64,000 bases of DNA from Aestuariivirga litoralis (GTDB lineage Bacteria; Pseudomonadota; Alphaproteobacteria; Rhizobiales; Aestuariivirgaceae). Both the position numbers and the translations under genes were made by a program. The stretch spans positions 62,001 through 126,000 of the forward strand of contig NZ_QKVK01000005.1 of the NCBI RefSeq assembly GCF_003234965.1, given 5' to 3'. Under the pieces are notes generated by a model. The model searched no databases and was not told the DNA's origin. It saw nothing but the letters and a program-made list of their open reading frames with translations. This document shows, in pieces, positions 13,077 through 22,744 of the stretch (position 1 is its first letter; every line of letters begins with the position of its first letter).

Positions 13077-15521
13077 TTAAGGGGTGGGCACGGTCCAGAT
13101 GTCGCGGGCATATTCCCGGATCGTCCGGTCGGACGAGAACCAGCCCATGTTCACCGTATTGAGGATCGACTTCTCCGTCCAGTCCTGGGTCCGCCGCCAC
13201 AGTCCGTCGACCGCGCGCTGCGCTGCGGCATAGGCGTTGAAGTCGGAGGCCACCATGAACCAGTCGCCATGGGTGATGCTGTCGACGATGGGCCGGTAGC
13301 GGTTTGCATCGCCCGGCGAGAACACGCCGGAGCCGAGTTGGTCGAGCACGATCCGGAGCTCCGGAACAGCATCCAGAAGTGCAACAACATCAACGCCAAT
13401 GCGACGTCTTTCATCAACTTCCGCAGCCGTCAGACCGAAGATGAAGATGTTGTCGGAGCCCACATGCTCCAGCATCTCGACGTTCGCACCATCGAGCGTG
13501 CCGATGGTGAGCGCGCCATTGAGGGCGAACTTCATGTTGCCTGTGCCCGAGGCCTCCATGCCGGCGGTGGAGATTTGTTCCGACAAATCGGCCGCGGGAA
13601 CAATGACTTCGGCGAGGCTCACATTGTAGTTCGGGATGAACACGACCTTGAGGAGATCGCGGATGTCCGGGTCGTTGTTGACGACCTGCGCCACGTCGTT
13701 GACCAGCTTGATGATGAGCTTCGCCTGCGCATAGCTCGCCGCCGCCTTGCCTGCGAAGATCTTGACGCGCGGCGCCCAGGGTCGCTCCGGGTGGGCGCGG
13801 ATCGCGTTGTAAAGAGCGATTGTTTCCAGGATGTTGAGCAGCTGGCGCTTGTATTCGTGGATGCGCTTCACCTGCACGTCGAACATCGCTGCCGGATCGA
13901 CCTTCAGTCCCATCCGCGCCGAGATGAGGTTGGCGAGCTCATCCTTGTTGTGCCGCTTGATCGCGGCGAAGCGCTGCTGGAACGCGGCATCCGATGCAAA
14001 GCGCGCCGCTTTCGTCAGAACCGTGGCATCATCCATCACATTGGCGCCGACGGCATCGTTCAGGAGTGCCGTAAGCTGCGGATTTGCCTCGAGAAGCCAG
14101 CGCCTGGGCGTGATGCCGTTGGTCTTGTTGTTGATGCGGCCGGGGTAGAGTTTGTTCAAGTCGCGGAACACGCTCTGCTGCATCAGTTCGGTGTGGAGCG
14201 CGGAGACGCCATTGATCGAATGCGCGCCGACGAAGGCAAGCTGCCCCATGCGCACCCGGCGCCCGTTATGCTCGTCGATCAGGGACACGGAGGCGAGAAA
14301 GTCATCGCTGGAAAAGTTGCTCTTCTGTGCATCCGCGATGAGTTTTGCGTTGATGCCGTAGATGATCTGCATGTGCCGCGGCAACACGTGTTCGAAGAGG
14401 TGGACGGGCCAGCTCTCCAGTGCTTCCGGCAACAGAGTGTGGTTGGTGTAGCCGATCGCCGCCCTGGTGATCTCCCAGGCCTGCTCCCAGTCCAGCCCAT
14501 GATGATCGACCAGGATGCGCATCAGCTCGGCGACCGCCACCGCGGGGTGGGTGTCGTTGAGTTGGATCGCCACCTTGTCCGCCAGCAGCCGGATGTCGTC
14601 ATACTGCTGCATGTGGCGGCGGATGATGTCCTGCAGCGAGGCGGAGGTGAAGAAATACTCCTGCCTCAGCCGCAGCTCCTGCCCCGCCGGCGTTGAATCG
14701 GCGGGATAAAGGACGCGGGTGATGATCTCCGCCTTGTTGCTCTCCGACAATGCCGCCGCATAGTCGCCGCTGTTGAAGGCATCGAGGCGGATGGGGTCCG
14801 GGGCGCGCGCCGTCCAGAGCCTCAGCGTGTTCACCCGCCTGCCGCGCCAGCCCACCATGGGCGTGTCGCAGGCCGACGCGATGAGCTTCTCGGCCGGTTT
14901 CCAGCGCCGCTGGTGGCGGTTGTTCTGGTCGATGCCGGGCACCACCTGGCCGCCGAAGCCGATCTCGTAGGCGGCCTCGCGGCGCGGGAATTCCCAGGGG
15001 TTGCCGTGCTCGAGCCAGTTCTCCGGCAGTTCAACCTGCCAGCCATCGGTGATCTTCTGGCGGAACAGGCCGTGATTGTAGCGGATGCCATAGCCATAGG
15101 CCGGGATGTCGAGGCTCGCCATGCTCTCCATGAAACAGGCGGCGAGACGGCCGAGGCCGCCATTGCCCAATGCCGCATCGGGCTCCAGTGCCTCGACGAG
15201 GTCGATGTCGACGTTGAGCCCGGCGAGCGCCTCGGTGAAAGCGGCGGTGAGTTGCAGGTTGCTCATCGCATCGCGCAGCAGGCGCCCCACCAGGAACTCC
15301 AGCGACAGGTAATAGACGCGCTTGGACTTGGCCTGGTAGGCGCGCTTGGTCGACTCCATCCAGCGGTCGATGATCCGGTCACGCAGTGCCAGGATGGTGG
15401 CGTTGAGCCAATCATGGCGCTTGGCCACGGCGGGGTCCTTCCCCACCGAATAGGCGAGCTTCTCGAGGATTTCGGCGCGGATCGTCTCGGGGTCGGTGCC
15501 GCGCGGGGCTGGCTTGATCAT
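13077..15521 (-). CDS. glgP: glycogen/maltodextrin phosphorylase
   Basis: 814-residue GT35 enzyme that releases glucose 1-phosphate from glycogen ends with inorganic phosphate. The PLP-lysine motif EASGTGNMKFALNGALTIGT lies near residue 660, and the N-terminal segment EALEPDAALGNGGLGRLAACF and the KRIHEYKRQLLN motif are intact. I chose the ATG at 15519-15521 (MIKPAPRGTDPE); an upstream TTG would only add a non-family leader. It is the first gene of the glycogen operon. A candidate promoter and operator lie 34-86 bp upstream. Confidence 0.97.
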   Translation of the reverse strand: MIKPAPRGTDPETIRAEILEKLAYSVGKDPAVAKRHDWLNATILALRDRIIDRWMESTKRAYQAKSKRVYYLSLEFLVGRLLRDAMSNLQLTAAFTEALAGLNVDIDLVEALEPDAALGNGGLGRLAACFMESMASLDIPAYGYGIRYNHGLFRQKITDGWQVELPENWLEHGNPWEFPRREAAYEIGFGGQVVPGIDQNNRHQRRWKPAEKLIASACDTPMVGWRGRRVNTLRLWTARAPDPIRLDAFNSGDYAAALSESNKAEIITRVLYPADSTPAGQELRLRQEYFFTSASLQDIIRRHMQQYDDIRLLADKVAIQLNDTHPAVAVAELMRILVDHHGLDWEQAWEITRAAIGYTNHTLLPEALESWPVHLFEHVLPRHMQIIYGINAKLIADAQKSNFSSDDFLASVSLIDEHNGRRVRMGQLAFVGAHSINGVSALHTELMQQSVFRDLNKLYPGRINNKTNGITPRRWLLEANPQLTALLNDAVGANVMDDATVLTKAARFASDAAFQQRFAAIKRHNKDELANLISARMGLKVDPAAMFDVQVKRIHEYKRQLLNILETIALYNAIRAHPERPWAPRVKIFAGKAAASYAQAKLIIKLVNDVAQVVNNDPDIRDLLKVVFIPNYNVSLAEVIVPAADLSEQISTAGMEASGTGNMKFALNGALTIGTLDGANVEMLEHVGSDNIFIFGLTAAEVDERRRIGVDVVALLDAVPELRIVLDQLGSGVFSPGDANRYRPIVDSITHGDWFMVASDFNAYAAAQRAVDGLWRRTQDWTEKSILNTVNMGWFSSDRTIREYARDIWTVPTP

Positions 15522-15554
15522 CTGTCGCTCTCGGGTCCTGCCGTGTCGACCCAA

Positions 15555-15607
15555 GGATAAATCAGGGGAGTTGATTTATCCAAGTCAATTCTGACACGTC
15601 AATTCTG
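15555..15607 (-). promoter_or_regulatory. candidate glycogen-operon promoter with a dyad operator and a direct repeat
   Basis: On the minus strand TTGACG (15597-15602) and ATAAAT (15574-15579) are spaced by 17 bases, a good sigma-70 pair. The -10 lies within one arm of a perfect 10-bp inverted repeat, GGATAAATCA - 7 nt - TGATTTATCC (15555-15564 and 15572-15581). A 10-bp direct repeat, GTCAATTCTG at 15584-15593 and 15598-15607, covers the -35 region. The AT-rich dyad stands out from the GC-rich surroundings. The hairpin has no T-run, so a terminator for the upstream transporter gene is less likely. Confidence 0.5.
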
Positions 15608-16465
15608 GGTCACCGACATTGTTGCCACGGCAGTGACGATCATGGCGAGTCCCACCCACTGCCCGGGGGAGACTTTTTCCCGGAGGAAGATCATCGCCAT
15701 GATCACCGAGAGCGCGCCATAGGCCGAAATGCCGATGCCGGCGAACTCCTTGCCCGGAAAATGGCCGGAGGCGTTGACGGCGATCACCCCGAACACATCC
15801 AGCGTTCCCATGACGAAGATGCCGATCCACTGGTTGCGGGTCAGCACGGAGCGCTTGCCATCGAGGAAGGCGAACGGCAGCAGCACCAGCAGGGCGACGG
15901 GGCGCGACAGCCAGGTGGCATCCACCTCGCCCACGCTCAGCGCCGCCTGCTGGCCCAGCACGATGGAGGAGGAATAGCCCAGCACAGCCATGACGGCGAA
16001 GAACAGCAGTGCCGGCATCTTGCCCGGAGCCACGGCATTGATGCCGCCATCGGGCTCTCCCGAACGCGCCACGATGATGGCGCCGAGCAGGGTGGCCCCG
16101 ACACAGGCCCATTGCAGGGCCGTCGGCTCCAACCCGTTGAAAACGCCCCACAAGACCGCCAGCACGGGGTAGCCCGCCGTGATCGGGCCCACCAGCGACA
16201 CCGGGCCGAGGCTGAAGGCCTTGAACAGCCCGCCCACGCCGAAGCCATAGGCGAAGCCCAGCAGCAGCCCGGAGAAGATGGCGGGGCCGGAGGCCTGCCA
16301 CACCGAGCCATCCCACAGCACATAGGCCGACAGCACGATGAAGCCCGACACCATGACCCAGGCTGCCGTGCGGAAGCCGCCCACCGAACCGGCGATCGAC
16401 CGCGCGATCACGTCATGGATCGACCAGCACAGCGCGGCAAACACGCCGAAAAGCACGGCAATCAT
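15599..16465 (-). CDS. DMT-superfamily (EamA) membrane transporter
   Basis: 288-residue inner-membrane protein with ten predicted hydrophobic segments arranged as two EamA repeats (about 1-135 and 150-288). Each repeat ends in a Pro/Gly-rich helix of the drug/metabolite transporter type, for example LREKVSPGQWVGLAMI. Such carriers export or import amino acids, nucleotides or other small metabolites; the substrate cannot be predicted. The ATG at 16465 opens directly into the first membrane helix (MIAVLFGVFAALCWSIHDV); a longer upstream reading is not hydrophobic and is rejected. The 3' end carries one copy of the direct repeat that lies upstream of glgP. Confidence 0.87.
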   Translation of the reverse strand: MIAVLFGVFAALCWSIHDVIARSIAGSVGGFRTAAWVMVSGFIVLSAYVLWDGSVWQASGPAIFSGLLLGFAYGFGVGGLFKAFSLGPVSLVGPITAGYPVLAVLWGVFNGLEPTALQWACVGATLLGAIIVARSGEPDGGINAVAPGKMPALLFFAVMAVLGYSSSIVLGQQAALSVGEVDATWLSRPVALLVLLPFAFLDGKRSVLTRNQWIGIFVMGTLDVFGVIAVNASGHFPGKEFAGIGISAYGALSVIMAMIFLREKVSPGQWVGLAMIVTAVATMSVTQN

Positions 16466-16490
16466 GGTGGCCTCAGTCCCCTCGTCAGCT

Positions 16491-16519
16491 CCCTGCCCGG
16501 TATTTGAGCACGGGCAGGG
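16491..16519 (-). other. hairpin between the HhH protein gene and the transporter gene
   Basis: CCCTGCCCG (16491-16499) pairs perfectly with CGGGCAGGG (16511-16519) across an 11-nt loop. There is no T-run on either strand. It could be a factor-assisted terminator, an mRNA 3' end or a leader hairpin of the transporter gene. Confidence 0.4.
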
Positions 16520-16584
16520 GAGGGCGGGAACTGCAATTCCGGAATGGCGGGCGGCGTTCGGCCACCCCGGGCGGAAAAGGCGGC

Positions 16585-17508
16585 TCAGTAGCCCCGGTTC
16601 TTCAGCGCGATGTTGCACTGGCTCCAGAACTGCGGCCAGGTGATGCCCTCGGGGATCTTGCCCTCCGCCTTGGCACCGCGCCACTTGGCACCGCACATGC
16701 GGATGCGCTTCTGGGCGGCCTCGCGGCCCGGCGTACCCGGCGCGGCGGCGGCCTTGCCGGATACCGCCACGACCTCGGTGGCGCTCTTGAACTTGTCGAA
16801 GACGCCCGCCGGGATGACGGCCTTCTGCTCGAACTGGGCGAGCGAGGCATAGGGGCGCCCGTCCACGATGGCCTTGGCGCGTGCCGGGCCAACACCCGGC
16901 AGCACCTCGAGTTCCTCAGGCGTTGCCGAATTGAGGTCGATCTTGCCGGTGGGCTCCGGCACGTTCCTTTCCTCGGGCGTGTCCGCCGCCACCGGCTTCG
17001 GCTTGGTGACGGTCACGTCGCCCTTGAACTTCTCGACGGTGGAGGCCGCGACGATGTTGCGGGCCTCGAAATCCTTCAGCGACTTGTATGGGCGGCCCTC
17101 GACGATGGCCTTGGCCTTGGCGGGCCCGATGCCGGGGAGCGACTGCAGCTCGTCCACCGTGGCGGTGTTGAGGTCGATCCTTTCGGCCGGTGCCGCTGCT
17201 TCGGCGGCCGTGGGCTTGGCCTTGGCCACCGTGACCTGGCCCTTGAGCTTATCCGCCACGGCAGGGGCGACGATGTTGCGCGACTCGAAGTCCTTGAAGG
17301 ATTTGTAGGGGCGACCCTCGACGATGGCCTTGGCCTTGACCGGCCCGATGCCGGGGAGCGCCTGAAGCTCCTCGAGGCTGGCCGTGTTGAGGTCGACCTG
17401 GGCGGTGGCGGCCGTCGCCGATCCAGTCCCGACCAGGCTCAGCTGCGGAGCGGCGACGAGGGGGAGGGCCAGGAGCAGGCCGATGGACAGCCATTTGCGG
17501 AGCGACAT
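16585..17508 (-). CDS. exported protein with three ComEA-like helix-hairpin-helix repeats
   Basis: 307 residues. An N-terminal signal peptide (RKW followed by a Leu/Ala-rich core, likely cleaved near ATA-ATA at 31-37) points to export. Three near-identical modules follow at about 38-90, 111-163 and 190-242. Each has the form xDLNTAxxEELQxLPGIG, then AKAIVEGRPYKS, as in the DNA-binding helix-hairpin-helix of ComEA. Ala/Lys/Pro-rich linkers separate them. The C-terminus (265-303) has a separate motif, C272-x3-W276 to W291-x2-F294-x3-C298, like small secreted alphaproteobacterial proteins. Three such repeats in one exported protein are unusual; a periplasmic DNA-binding role is inferred, and no competence genes are nearby. 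Confidence 0.85.
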   Translation of the reverse strand: MSLRKWLSIGLLLALPLVAAPQLSLVGTGSATAATAQVDLNTASLEELQALPGIGPVKAKAIVEGRPYKSFKDFESRNIVAPAVADKLKGQVTVAKAKPTAAEAAAPAERIDLNTATVDELQSLPGIGPAKAKAIVEGRPYKSLKDFEARNIVAASTVEKFKGDVTVTKPKPVAADTPEERNVPEPTGKIDLNSATPEELEVLPGVGPARAKAIVDGRPYASLAQFEQKAVIPAGVFDKFKSATEVVAVSGKAAAAPGTPGREAAQKRIRMCGAKWRGAKAEGKIPEGITWPQFWSQCNIALKNRGY

Positions 17509-17645
17509 TGGGGGTTCCTTGGACGTGAATTGTGAAATCGATTGTTTTCGACATTACGCCCGGTTGTGCAACCGTTCAATATCCGGAGGTTGAGTTGCCT
17601 GGGTGGGGACCAGCCTAACCTTCGAGCCTCGTCCCTCCTCCGTAT

Positions 17646-17726
17646 CGTCACCCCGGCGAAGGCCGGGGCCCCGCTTCGGGCGGCCGTCACGGGGAAAGCT
17701 GGGCCCCAGCTTTCGCTGGGGTGACG
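17646..17726. repeat. palindromic intergenic element (CACCCCGGCGAAGGCCGGGG type)
   Basis: Arms 17646-17671 and 17701-17726 are inverted copies of CGTCACCCCGGCGAAGGCC-type sequence with a few changes, around a 29-bp centre. The type is frequent between genes in Rhizobiales. The rest of the 317-bp gap 17509-17825 shows no other element that I can support. Confidence 0.8.
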
Positions 17727-17825
17727 AACTGTGGGGGTGTGCCGACCCGCCAGCCAGACGTTTATGGCGCAAAAGGCGGCAGATCCGGCTATGCTGCCGG
17801 TTCCGAACAATGATTTCTGGTTGCT

Positions 17826-19214
17826 ATGTTCCTCTCCGTCTTCGACATCTTCAAGATCGGCATCGGCCCCTCCTCCTCCCACACGGTGGGGCCGATGGTG
17901 GCGGCCGAGCGGTTCCTGGCCCTCGCCTCCGCCGCCTCGCTCCCGCGCACCGGGCGGCTGACGGTGACGCTGCATGGCTCGCTCGCCTTCACCGGCAAGG
18001 GGCACGGCACCGACCGCGCCGTGATCCTGGGGCTTGCCGGAGAGCGGCCGCAGACCATGGACCCCGACCGGGTGGACGACGTGCTGCGCCAGATGGCGGA
18101 GATCGGGCGCATCCAGATCGGCGATGACTTCGCGGTGGCCTTCAACCCGGCGACCGACGTGATCTTCGACTTCGGGCCGGCGCTGAAGGGCCATGCCAAT
18201 GGCATGGTGTTCCGCATCCTCGACGACGACAACAACGTGCTGCTCTCGGAAACCTATTTCTCGATCGGCGGCGGCTTCGTGCAGACCGAGGCCGAGCGCG
18301 CCCAGAGCATCGCCGCGGGCAAGAGCGAAAAGCCGTCCGTCGACGTGCCATACCCGTTCCGCACCGCGGCCGAGATGCTGGAGATGGGCAGGCGCTCCGG
18401 CCTTTCGATCGTCGCGATGAAGCGCGCCAACGAACAGGTGGCGCAGACGCCGGACCAGCTCGACGCCAATCTCGACCGCATCTGGCACGCCATGCGCGAC
18501 TGCATGAACCGTGGGCTTCGCCAGACCGGCACGCTGCCGGGCGGGCTCAAGGTGAAGCGCCGGGCCGCAGAGATCTACAAGCGGCTGAAGGAAGAGAAGG
18601 GCAACAACGCCATCCAGCCGCACCAGCTGATGGACTGGCTCTCGGTCTATGCCATGGCGGTGAACGAGGAGAATGCGGCAGGCGGCAAGGTCGTCACCGC
18701 GCCCACCAATGGCGCGGCGGGCGTGATCCCCGCCACCATCCGCTATTACCTCGACCATTGCCTTGGCGCCGACGAGAAGGGCATCCGCACCTTCCTGCTC
18801 GCCGCTGCGGCAATCGGCGGCCTCATCAAGCACAATGCCTCGATCTCGGGTGCCGAAGTGGGCTGCCAGGGCGAGGTGGGCTCGGCCTCGGCCATGGCGT
18901 CCGCCGGTCTGTGCGCGGCGCTGGGTGGCACGAACGAGCAGGTGGAGAACGCAGCCGAGATCGCGCTCGAGCATCACCTTGGCATGACGTGTGATCCCGT
19001 GGGCGGCCTCGTGCAGGTGCCCTGCATCGAGCGCAATGCCTTCGGTGCGGTGAAGGCCGTCACGGCGGCCTCGCTGGCGCTGCGCGGTGACGGCACGCAT
19101 TTCGTGCCGCTCGACACCTGTGTGGAAACCATGCGCCAGACGGGGCTCGACATGAGCGAGCGGTATAAGGAGACCTCCACCGGCGGCCTTGCGGTGAACG
19201 TGGTGGAGTGCTGA
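17826..19214 (+). CDS. sdaA: L-serine ammonia-lyase (iron-sulfur type)
   Basis: 462-residue single-chain enzyme that deaminates L-serine to pyruvate and ammonia with a [4Fe-4S] cluster. The N-terminal ACT-like beta part begins with [17 protein letters not shown]. The catalytic alpha part carries the three cluster cysteines C347 (GAEVGCQGE), C389 (GMTCDP) and C400 (QVPCIERN), spaced as in the family. The ATG at 17826 has no clear ribosome binding site. It is followed after 10 bp by an acyl-CoA dehydrogenase gene on the same strand. Confidence 0.97.
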   Translation: MFLSVFDIFKIGIGPSSSHTVGPMVAAERFLALASAASLPRTGRLTVTLHGSLAFTGKGHGTDRAVILGLAGERPQTMDPDRVDDVLRQMAEIGRIQIGDDFAVAFNPATDVIFDFGPALKGHANGMVFRILDDDNNVLLSETYFSIGGGFVQTEAERAQSIAAGKSEKPSVDVPYPFRTAAEMLEMGRRSGLSIVAMKRANEQVAQTPDQLDANLDRIWHAMRDCMNRGLRQTGTLPGGLKVKRRAAEIYKRLKEEKGNNAIQPHQLMDWLSVYAMAVNEENAAGGKVVTAPTNGAAGVIPATIRYYLDHCLGADEKGIRTFLLAAAAIGGLIKHNASISGAEVGCQGEVGSASAMASAGLCAALGGTNEQVENAAEIALEHHLGMTCDPVGGLVQVPCIERNAFGAVKAVTAASLALRGDGTHFVPLDTCVETMRQTGLDMSERYKETSTGGLAVNVVEC

Positions 19215-19224
19215 AATCCGGGGC

Positions 19225-20994
19225 ATGCCTGTCTTTGCCCCGCCGATCGCCGACCACCTCTTCACCCTCTACGAGCTTCTCGACTTCGAGAGCCATGCGC
19301 AGCTCCCTGGCTTCGAACACTGCACGCGCGACGTGATCGCCGCTGTGCTGGAGCAGTCGGCACGGTTCTCCTCCGAAGTGCTCTATCCGCTGCATCGCAC
19401 GGCCGACGAGGAGGGCGTGCATTTCGACAATGGCACGGTGACGACGCCGAAGGGCTTCAGGCAAGCTTACGCGCAACTCGTCGAAGGCGGCTGGCCCGCA
19501 CTCACCGCGAGCCCGGAACACGGCGGGCAGGGCATGCCGCACATGGTGAACTTCCTGTTCGAGGAGATGCTCAACGGCGCGAACCTGTCCTTCGGCCTGT
19601 TTCCCGGGCTCACGCGCGGCGCCTATGTGGCACTCGCCCAGCATGGCAGCGCGGAGCAGAAGGCGCTTTATGCACCGAAGCTGGCAAGCGGCGAATGGGC
19701 GGGTTCCATGTGCCTGACCGAGGCGCATTGCGGCACCGACCTCGGATTGCTGAAGACCCAGGCCATGCCGAAGGGCGATGGCTCCTATGCGCTCACCGGC
19801 ACCAAGATCTTCATCTCGGCGGGCGAGCATGACCTGACCGAGAACATCATCTATCTCGTGCTGGCGCGGCTGCCGGATGCGCCGAAGGGGACGAAGGGCA
19901 TCAGCCTGTTCGTCGTGCCGAAATTCCTGGTCGATGCCGCTGGCGCGCTGGGCGCGCGCAATGCCGTCTCCTGCGGCTCCGTCGAGCACAAGATGGGCAT
20001 CCATGGCTGCCCCACCTGCGTGATGAATTTCGACGGCGCCACCGGCTGGCTGATGGGCGAGGCGAACCAGGGCCTGAAGGCCATGTTCGCCATGATGAAC
20101 ACCGAGCGTATCGCCGTCGGCATCCATGGCCTCGCCATTGCCGAGGCTTCCTACCAGAATGCGGTGGCCTATGCGCGAGAGCGGCTGCAGGGCCGTGCGC
20201 CGTCGGGCGCGCGCGATGCGGCAAAGCCCGCCGACCCGATCATCGTCCACCCCGACGTGCGCCGCATGCTGATGACGCAGCGCGCCTTGACCGAAGGCTG
20301 CCGCATGCTGGCGCTGTGGACGGCGCAGGCCCTCGACGTGAGCGAGCGGCATGGCGATGCGGAGGTGCGCGCCAAGGCCGATGCCATGGTGCAGCTGATG
20401 ACGCCGGTGGTGAAGGCCTTCCTCACCGACTGCGGCGTCGAGGTGGCCAATCTCGGCGTGCAGGTGCTGGGTGGGCACGGCTTCATTCGCGCCAATGGCC
20501 AGGAGCAATATCTGCGCGACGTGCGCATCACGCCGATCTACGAGGGCACCAATGGCGTGCAGGCGATGGACCTGCTGGGGCGCAAGGTGCTGCACCTCGA
20601 CCTGTTCCACCATTTCGCCGTGCCGGTGCAGGGCTTCGTCGAACGCCATGAGGGCGACGAGGCGCTGGCCGAATTCGTGGAGCCGCTGGCCGCGAGCTTC
20701 GACCTGCTGGAGGACTCGACACGGATGATCCGCGAGCGGGCGGGCCTGCATCCGGAAGAAACGGGTGCGGCGGCGGTCGACTACATGCGGCTCTTCGCCT
20801 TGACCGCGGTCGCCTATCTCTTCGCCCGCGCGGCGGAGGTGTCGCTGCCCAAGAGCAATGATGCGTTCCACCGCGCCAAGCTCGCCACCGCGCGCTTCTA
20901 CATGCAGCGCGTGCTGCCGGATTCGGCGGCACTGCATGCGAAGATCCTCGCCGGTGCCGGGCCGGTGATGGCGATGGATGAGGCGATGTTCTGA
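19225..20994 (+). CDS. acyl-CoA dehydrogenase, DmdC-like long form
   Basis: 589 residues, longer than classical acyl-CoA dehydrogenases, with the C-terminal extension domain (about 465-589) of the DmdC/3-methylmercaptopropionyl-CoA dehydrogenase group. The FAD motif region is MCLTEAHCGTD (162-172), and the catalytic Glu is E440 in ITPIYEGTNGVQAMDLLGRK. The N-terminus (MPVFAPPIADHLFTLYELLD) is typical of the group. Members oxidise short or methylthio acyl-CoAs; without dmdB or dmdD nearby the substrate stays open. It lies directly downstream of sdaA, probably on one transcript. Confidence 0.92.
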   Translation: MPVFAPPIADHLFTLYELLDFESHAQLPGFEHCTRDVIAAVLEQSARFSSEVLYPLHRTADEEGVHFDNGTVTTPKGFRQAYAQLVEGGWPALTASPEHGGQGMPHMVNFLFEEMLNGANLSFGLFPGLTRGAYVALAQHGSAEQKALYAPKLASGEWAGSMCLTEAHCGTDLGLLKTQAMPKGDGSYALTGTKIFISAGEHDLTENIIYLVLARLPDAPKGTKGISLFVVPKFLVDAAGALGARNAVSCGSVEHKMGIHGCPTCVMNFDGATGWLMGEANQGLKAMFAMMNTERIAVGIHGLAIAEASYQNAVAYARERLQGRAPSGARDAAKPADPIIVHPDVRRMLMTQRALTEGCRMLALWTAQALDVSERHGDAEVRAKADAMVQLMTPVVKAFLTDCGVEVANLGVQVLGGHGFIRANGQEQYLRDVRITPIYEGTNGVQAMDLLGRKVLHLDLFHHFAVPVQGFVERHEGDEALAEFVEPLAASFDLLEDSTRMIRERAGLHPEETGAAAVDYMRLFALTAVAYLFARAAEVSLPKSNDAFHRAKLATARFYMQRVLPDSAALHAKILAGAGPVMAMDEAMF

Positions 20995-21016
20995 CCCGCG
21001 GCGTCACCCACACCTC

Positions 21017-21093
21017 CATCATCGCCGGGCTTGTCCCGGCGATCCTTTTTGGTAGCCGGGAAAAGGATGGCCGGGACAAGCCCGGCCATGATG
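21017..21093. repeat. palindromic intergenic element (CCGGGCTTGTCCCGG type), copy 1
   Basis: 33-bp arms at 21017-21049 and 21061-21093 are inverted copies with two differences; each arm also contains an inner GCCGGG-CTTGT-CCCGGC hairpin. It lies between convergent genes and could act as a bidirectional transcript end. Related copies are at 37791-37866 and 44641-44716. Confidence 0.88.
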
Positions 21094-21125
21094 ACGAAGT
21101 GGTGGTGAGCGGGGAGTGAGCGTGC

Positions 21126-22742
21126 CTAGCCCAGCTTCCGCAGGAACTTCACCAGCCCAGCCGTGGAGGAATCGAGCCCCTCCGTGCCCTTCTTGCCCTC
21201 GACGACAGGCTGCAATCCCGTCGCCAGTTCCTTGCCGAGTTCCACGCCCCACTGGTCGAAGGCGTTGATGTTCCAGATGGCGGCCTCCACAAACACGCGG
21301 TGTTCGTAGAGCGCGATCAGGCGGCCGAGCGTGAAGGGATCGAGCTGCCTGTAGGCGAGCGTCACCGACGGGCGGTTGCCGGTGAAGACACGGTGCGGGG
21401 CCAGCGCCTTCGCCTCCGCCTTGCTTTTCCCCATGGCGAGGAGCTGGGCTTCCGCTTCCTTCTCGGTGCGGCCCAGCATCAGCGCCTGGCTCTGCGCCAG
21501 GCAGTTGGCGACAAGCAGCGCGTGGTGCTCGCGCATCGCCTTGTCCTCATGCGGGTCGGCCGCGATGAGGAACTCGACCGGGATGATGCCGGTGCCCTGG
21601 TGCAGCAGCTGGAAGAAGGCGTGCTGGCCATTGGTGCCGGGCTCGCCCCAGACGATGGGGCCGGTGTCGCCCTTCACCGGCTTGCCGCTCTTCGTCACCC
21701 GCTTGCCGTTCGACTCCATGTCGAGTTGCTGCAGATAGGCGGGAAAGCGCGACAGGCGCTGGTCGTAAGGGATGATGGCACGCGAGGGATAGCCGCAGAT
21801 GTTCCGGTGCCACACGCCCAGCAGGCCCATGAGCATGGGCAGGTTCTCGAGCACGGGCGCCTCGCGGAAGTGGCGGTCCATCGCGTGGCCGCCCTCGAGG
21901 AAGTTGATGAAGCGTTCCGGCCCGATGGCGATCATCAGCGGCAGGCCGATGGCCGACCAGATCGAATAGCGCCCGCCCACCCAGTCCCAGAAGCCGAAGA
22001 TGCGGTCTTCGGAAATGCCGAAGGCCTTGACCTTGGGAATGGCGGTGGAGATGGCGGCGAAGTGTTCGCCCACATGGGCTTCGCCCAGCTTTTCCGCGAT
22101 CCATTTGCGCGCCGTCTGCGCGTTGGTCATGGTCTCGATGGTGGTGAAGGTCTTCGACGCGATGAGGAACAGCGTCGTCTCGGGTTTCAGCAGCTTCAAC
22201 GTGTCGGCGATGTGGGCGCCGTCGACGTTCGAGACATAATGCAGTCGCGGGCCATCGTGGTAGGGGGCGAGTGCCAGCGTGGTCATGGCGGGGCCGAGGT
22301 CCGAGCCGCCGATGCCGATGTTGACGACGTCGGTGATCTTCGACTTGCGGATCTTGCGGGCGAAGGCGGCCATGCTGGCGAGCACGGCGTTCACATCCGG
22401 CATCACGTCCTTGCCACTCACCAGCACGGGCGTGTTGGCGCGGTTGCGGAGGGCCGTGTGCAGCACGGCGCGCTGCTCGGTGCTGTTGATGATGGCGCCC
22501 GCAAACATCTGGTCGCGCTTGGCCTCGACGTCGCAGGCTTTCGCGAGCTGTGCGAGCAGCTTCATGGTGCGCGTGTTCACCGCGCATTTGGAATAGTCGA
22601 GCAGCAGGTCGTCGGCCTTGGCGGAGAATTCCGCGAAGCGTTTGGGGTCGCGCTCGAAGGCGCGCCGCATGTCGATCGGCGCGCCCTTCCTGCGATGGGC
22701 CTTCAGATCGGCAAGGATTTTGCGGCTGTCGGCCCTGGCCAT
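21126..22742 (-). CDS. pgi: glucose-6-phosphate isomerase
   Basis: 538-residue phosphoglucose isomerase, interconverting glucose 6-phosphate and fructose 6-phosphate. Family segments seen are [14 protein letters not shown], the catalytic-loop region [19 protein letters not shown], and the C-terminal region with [12 protein letters not shown]. The start is only 2 bp after the pheT stop on the same strand, so pgi is probably the last gene of the rpmI-rplT-pheST transcript. Confidence 0.98.
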   Translation of the reverse strand: MARADSRKILADLKAHRRKGAPIDMRRAFERDPKRFAEFSAKADDLLLDYSKCAVNTRTMKLLAQLAKACDVEAKRDQMFAGAIINSTEQRAVLHTALRNRANTPVLVSGKDVMPDVNAVLASMAAFARKIRKSKITDVVNIGIGGSDLGPAMTTLALAPYHDGPRLHYVSNVDGAHIADTLKLLKPETTLFLIASKTFTTIETMTNAQTARKWIAEKLGEAHVGEHFAAISTAIPKVKAFGISEDRIFGFWDWVGGRYSIWSAIGLPLMIAIGPERFINFLEGGHAMDRHFREAPVLENLPMLMGLLGVWHRNICGYPSRAIIPYDQRLSRFPAYLQQLDMESNGKRVTKSGKPVKGDTGPIVWGEPGTNGQHAFFQLLHQGTGIIPVEFLIAADPHEDKAMREHHALLVANCLAQSQALMLGRTEKEAEAQLLAMGKSKAEAKALAPHRVFTGNRPSVTLAYRQLDPFTLGRLIALYEHRVFVEAAIWNINAFDQWGVELGKELATGLQPVVEGKKGTEGLDSSTAGLVKFLRKLG

Positions 22743-22744
22743 GG

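Noticed and set aside
13393-13629. Plus-strand ORFs inside glgP and other phosphorylase-region frames
   Set aside because: They are shadows of glgP, which has a complete PLP motif and full family length.
16491-16519. Rho-independent terminator after the HhH protein gene
   Set aside because: The stem is good but neither strand has a T-run; kept only as a hairpin.
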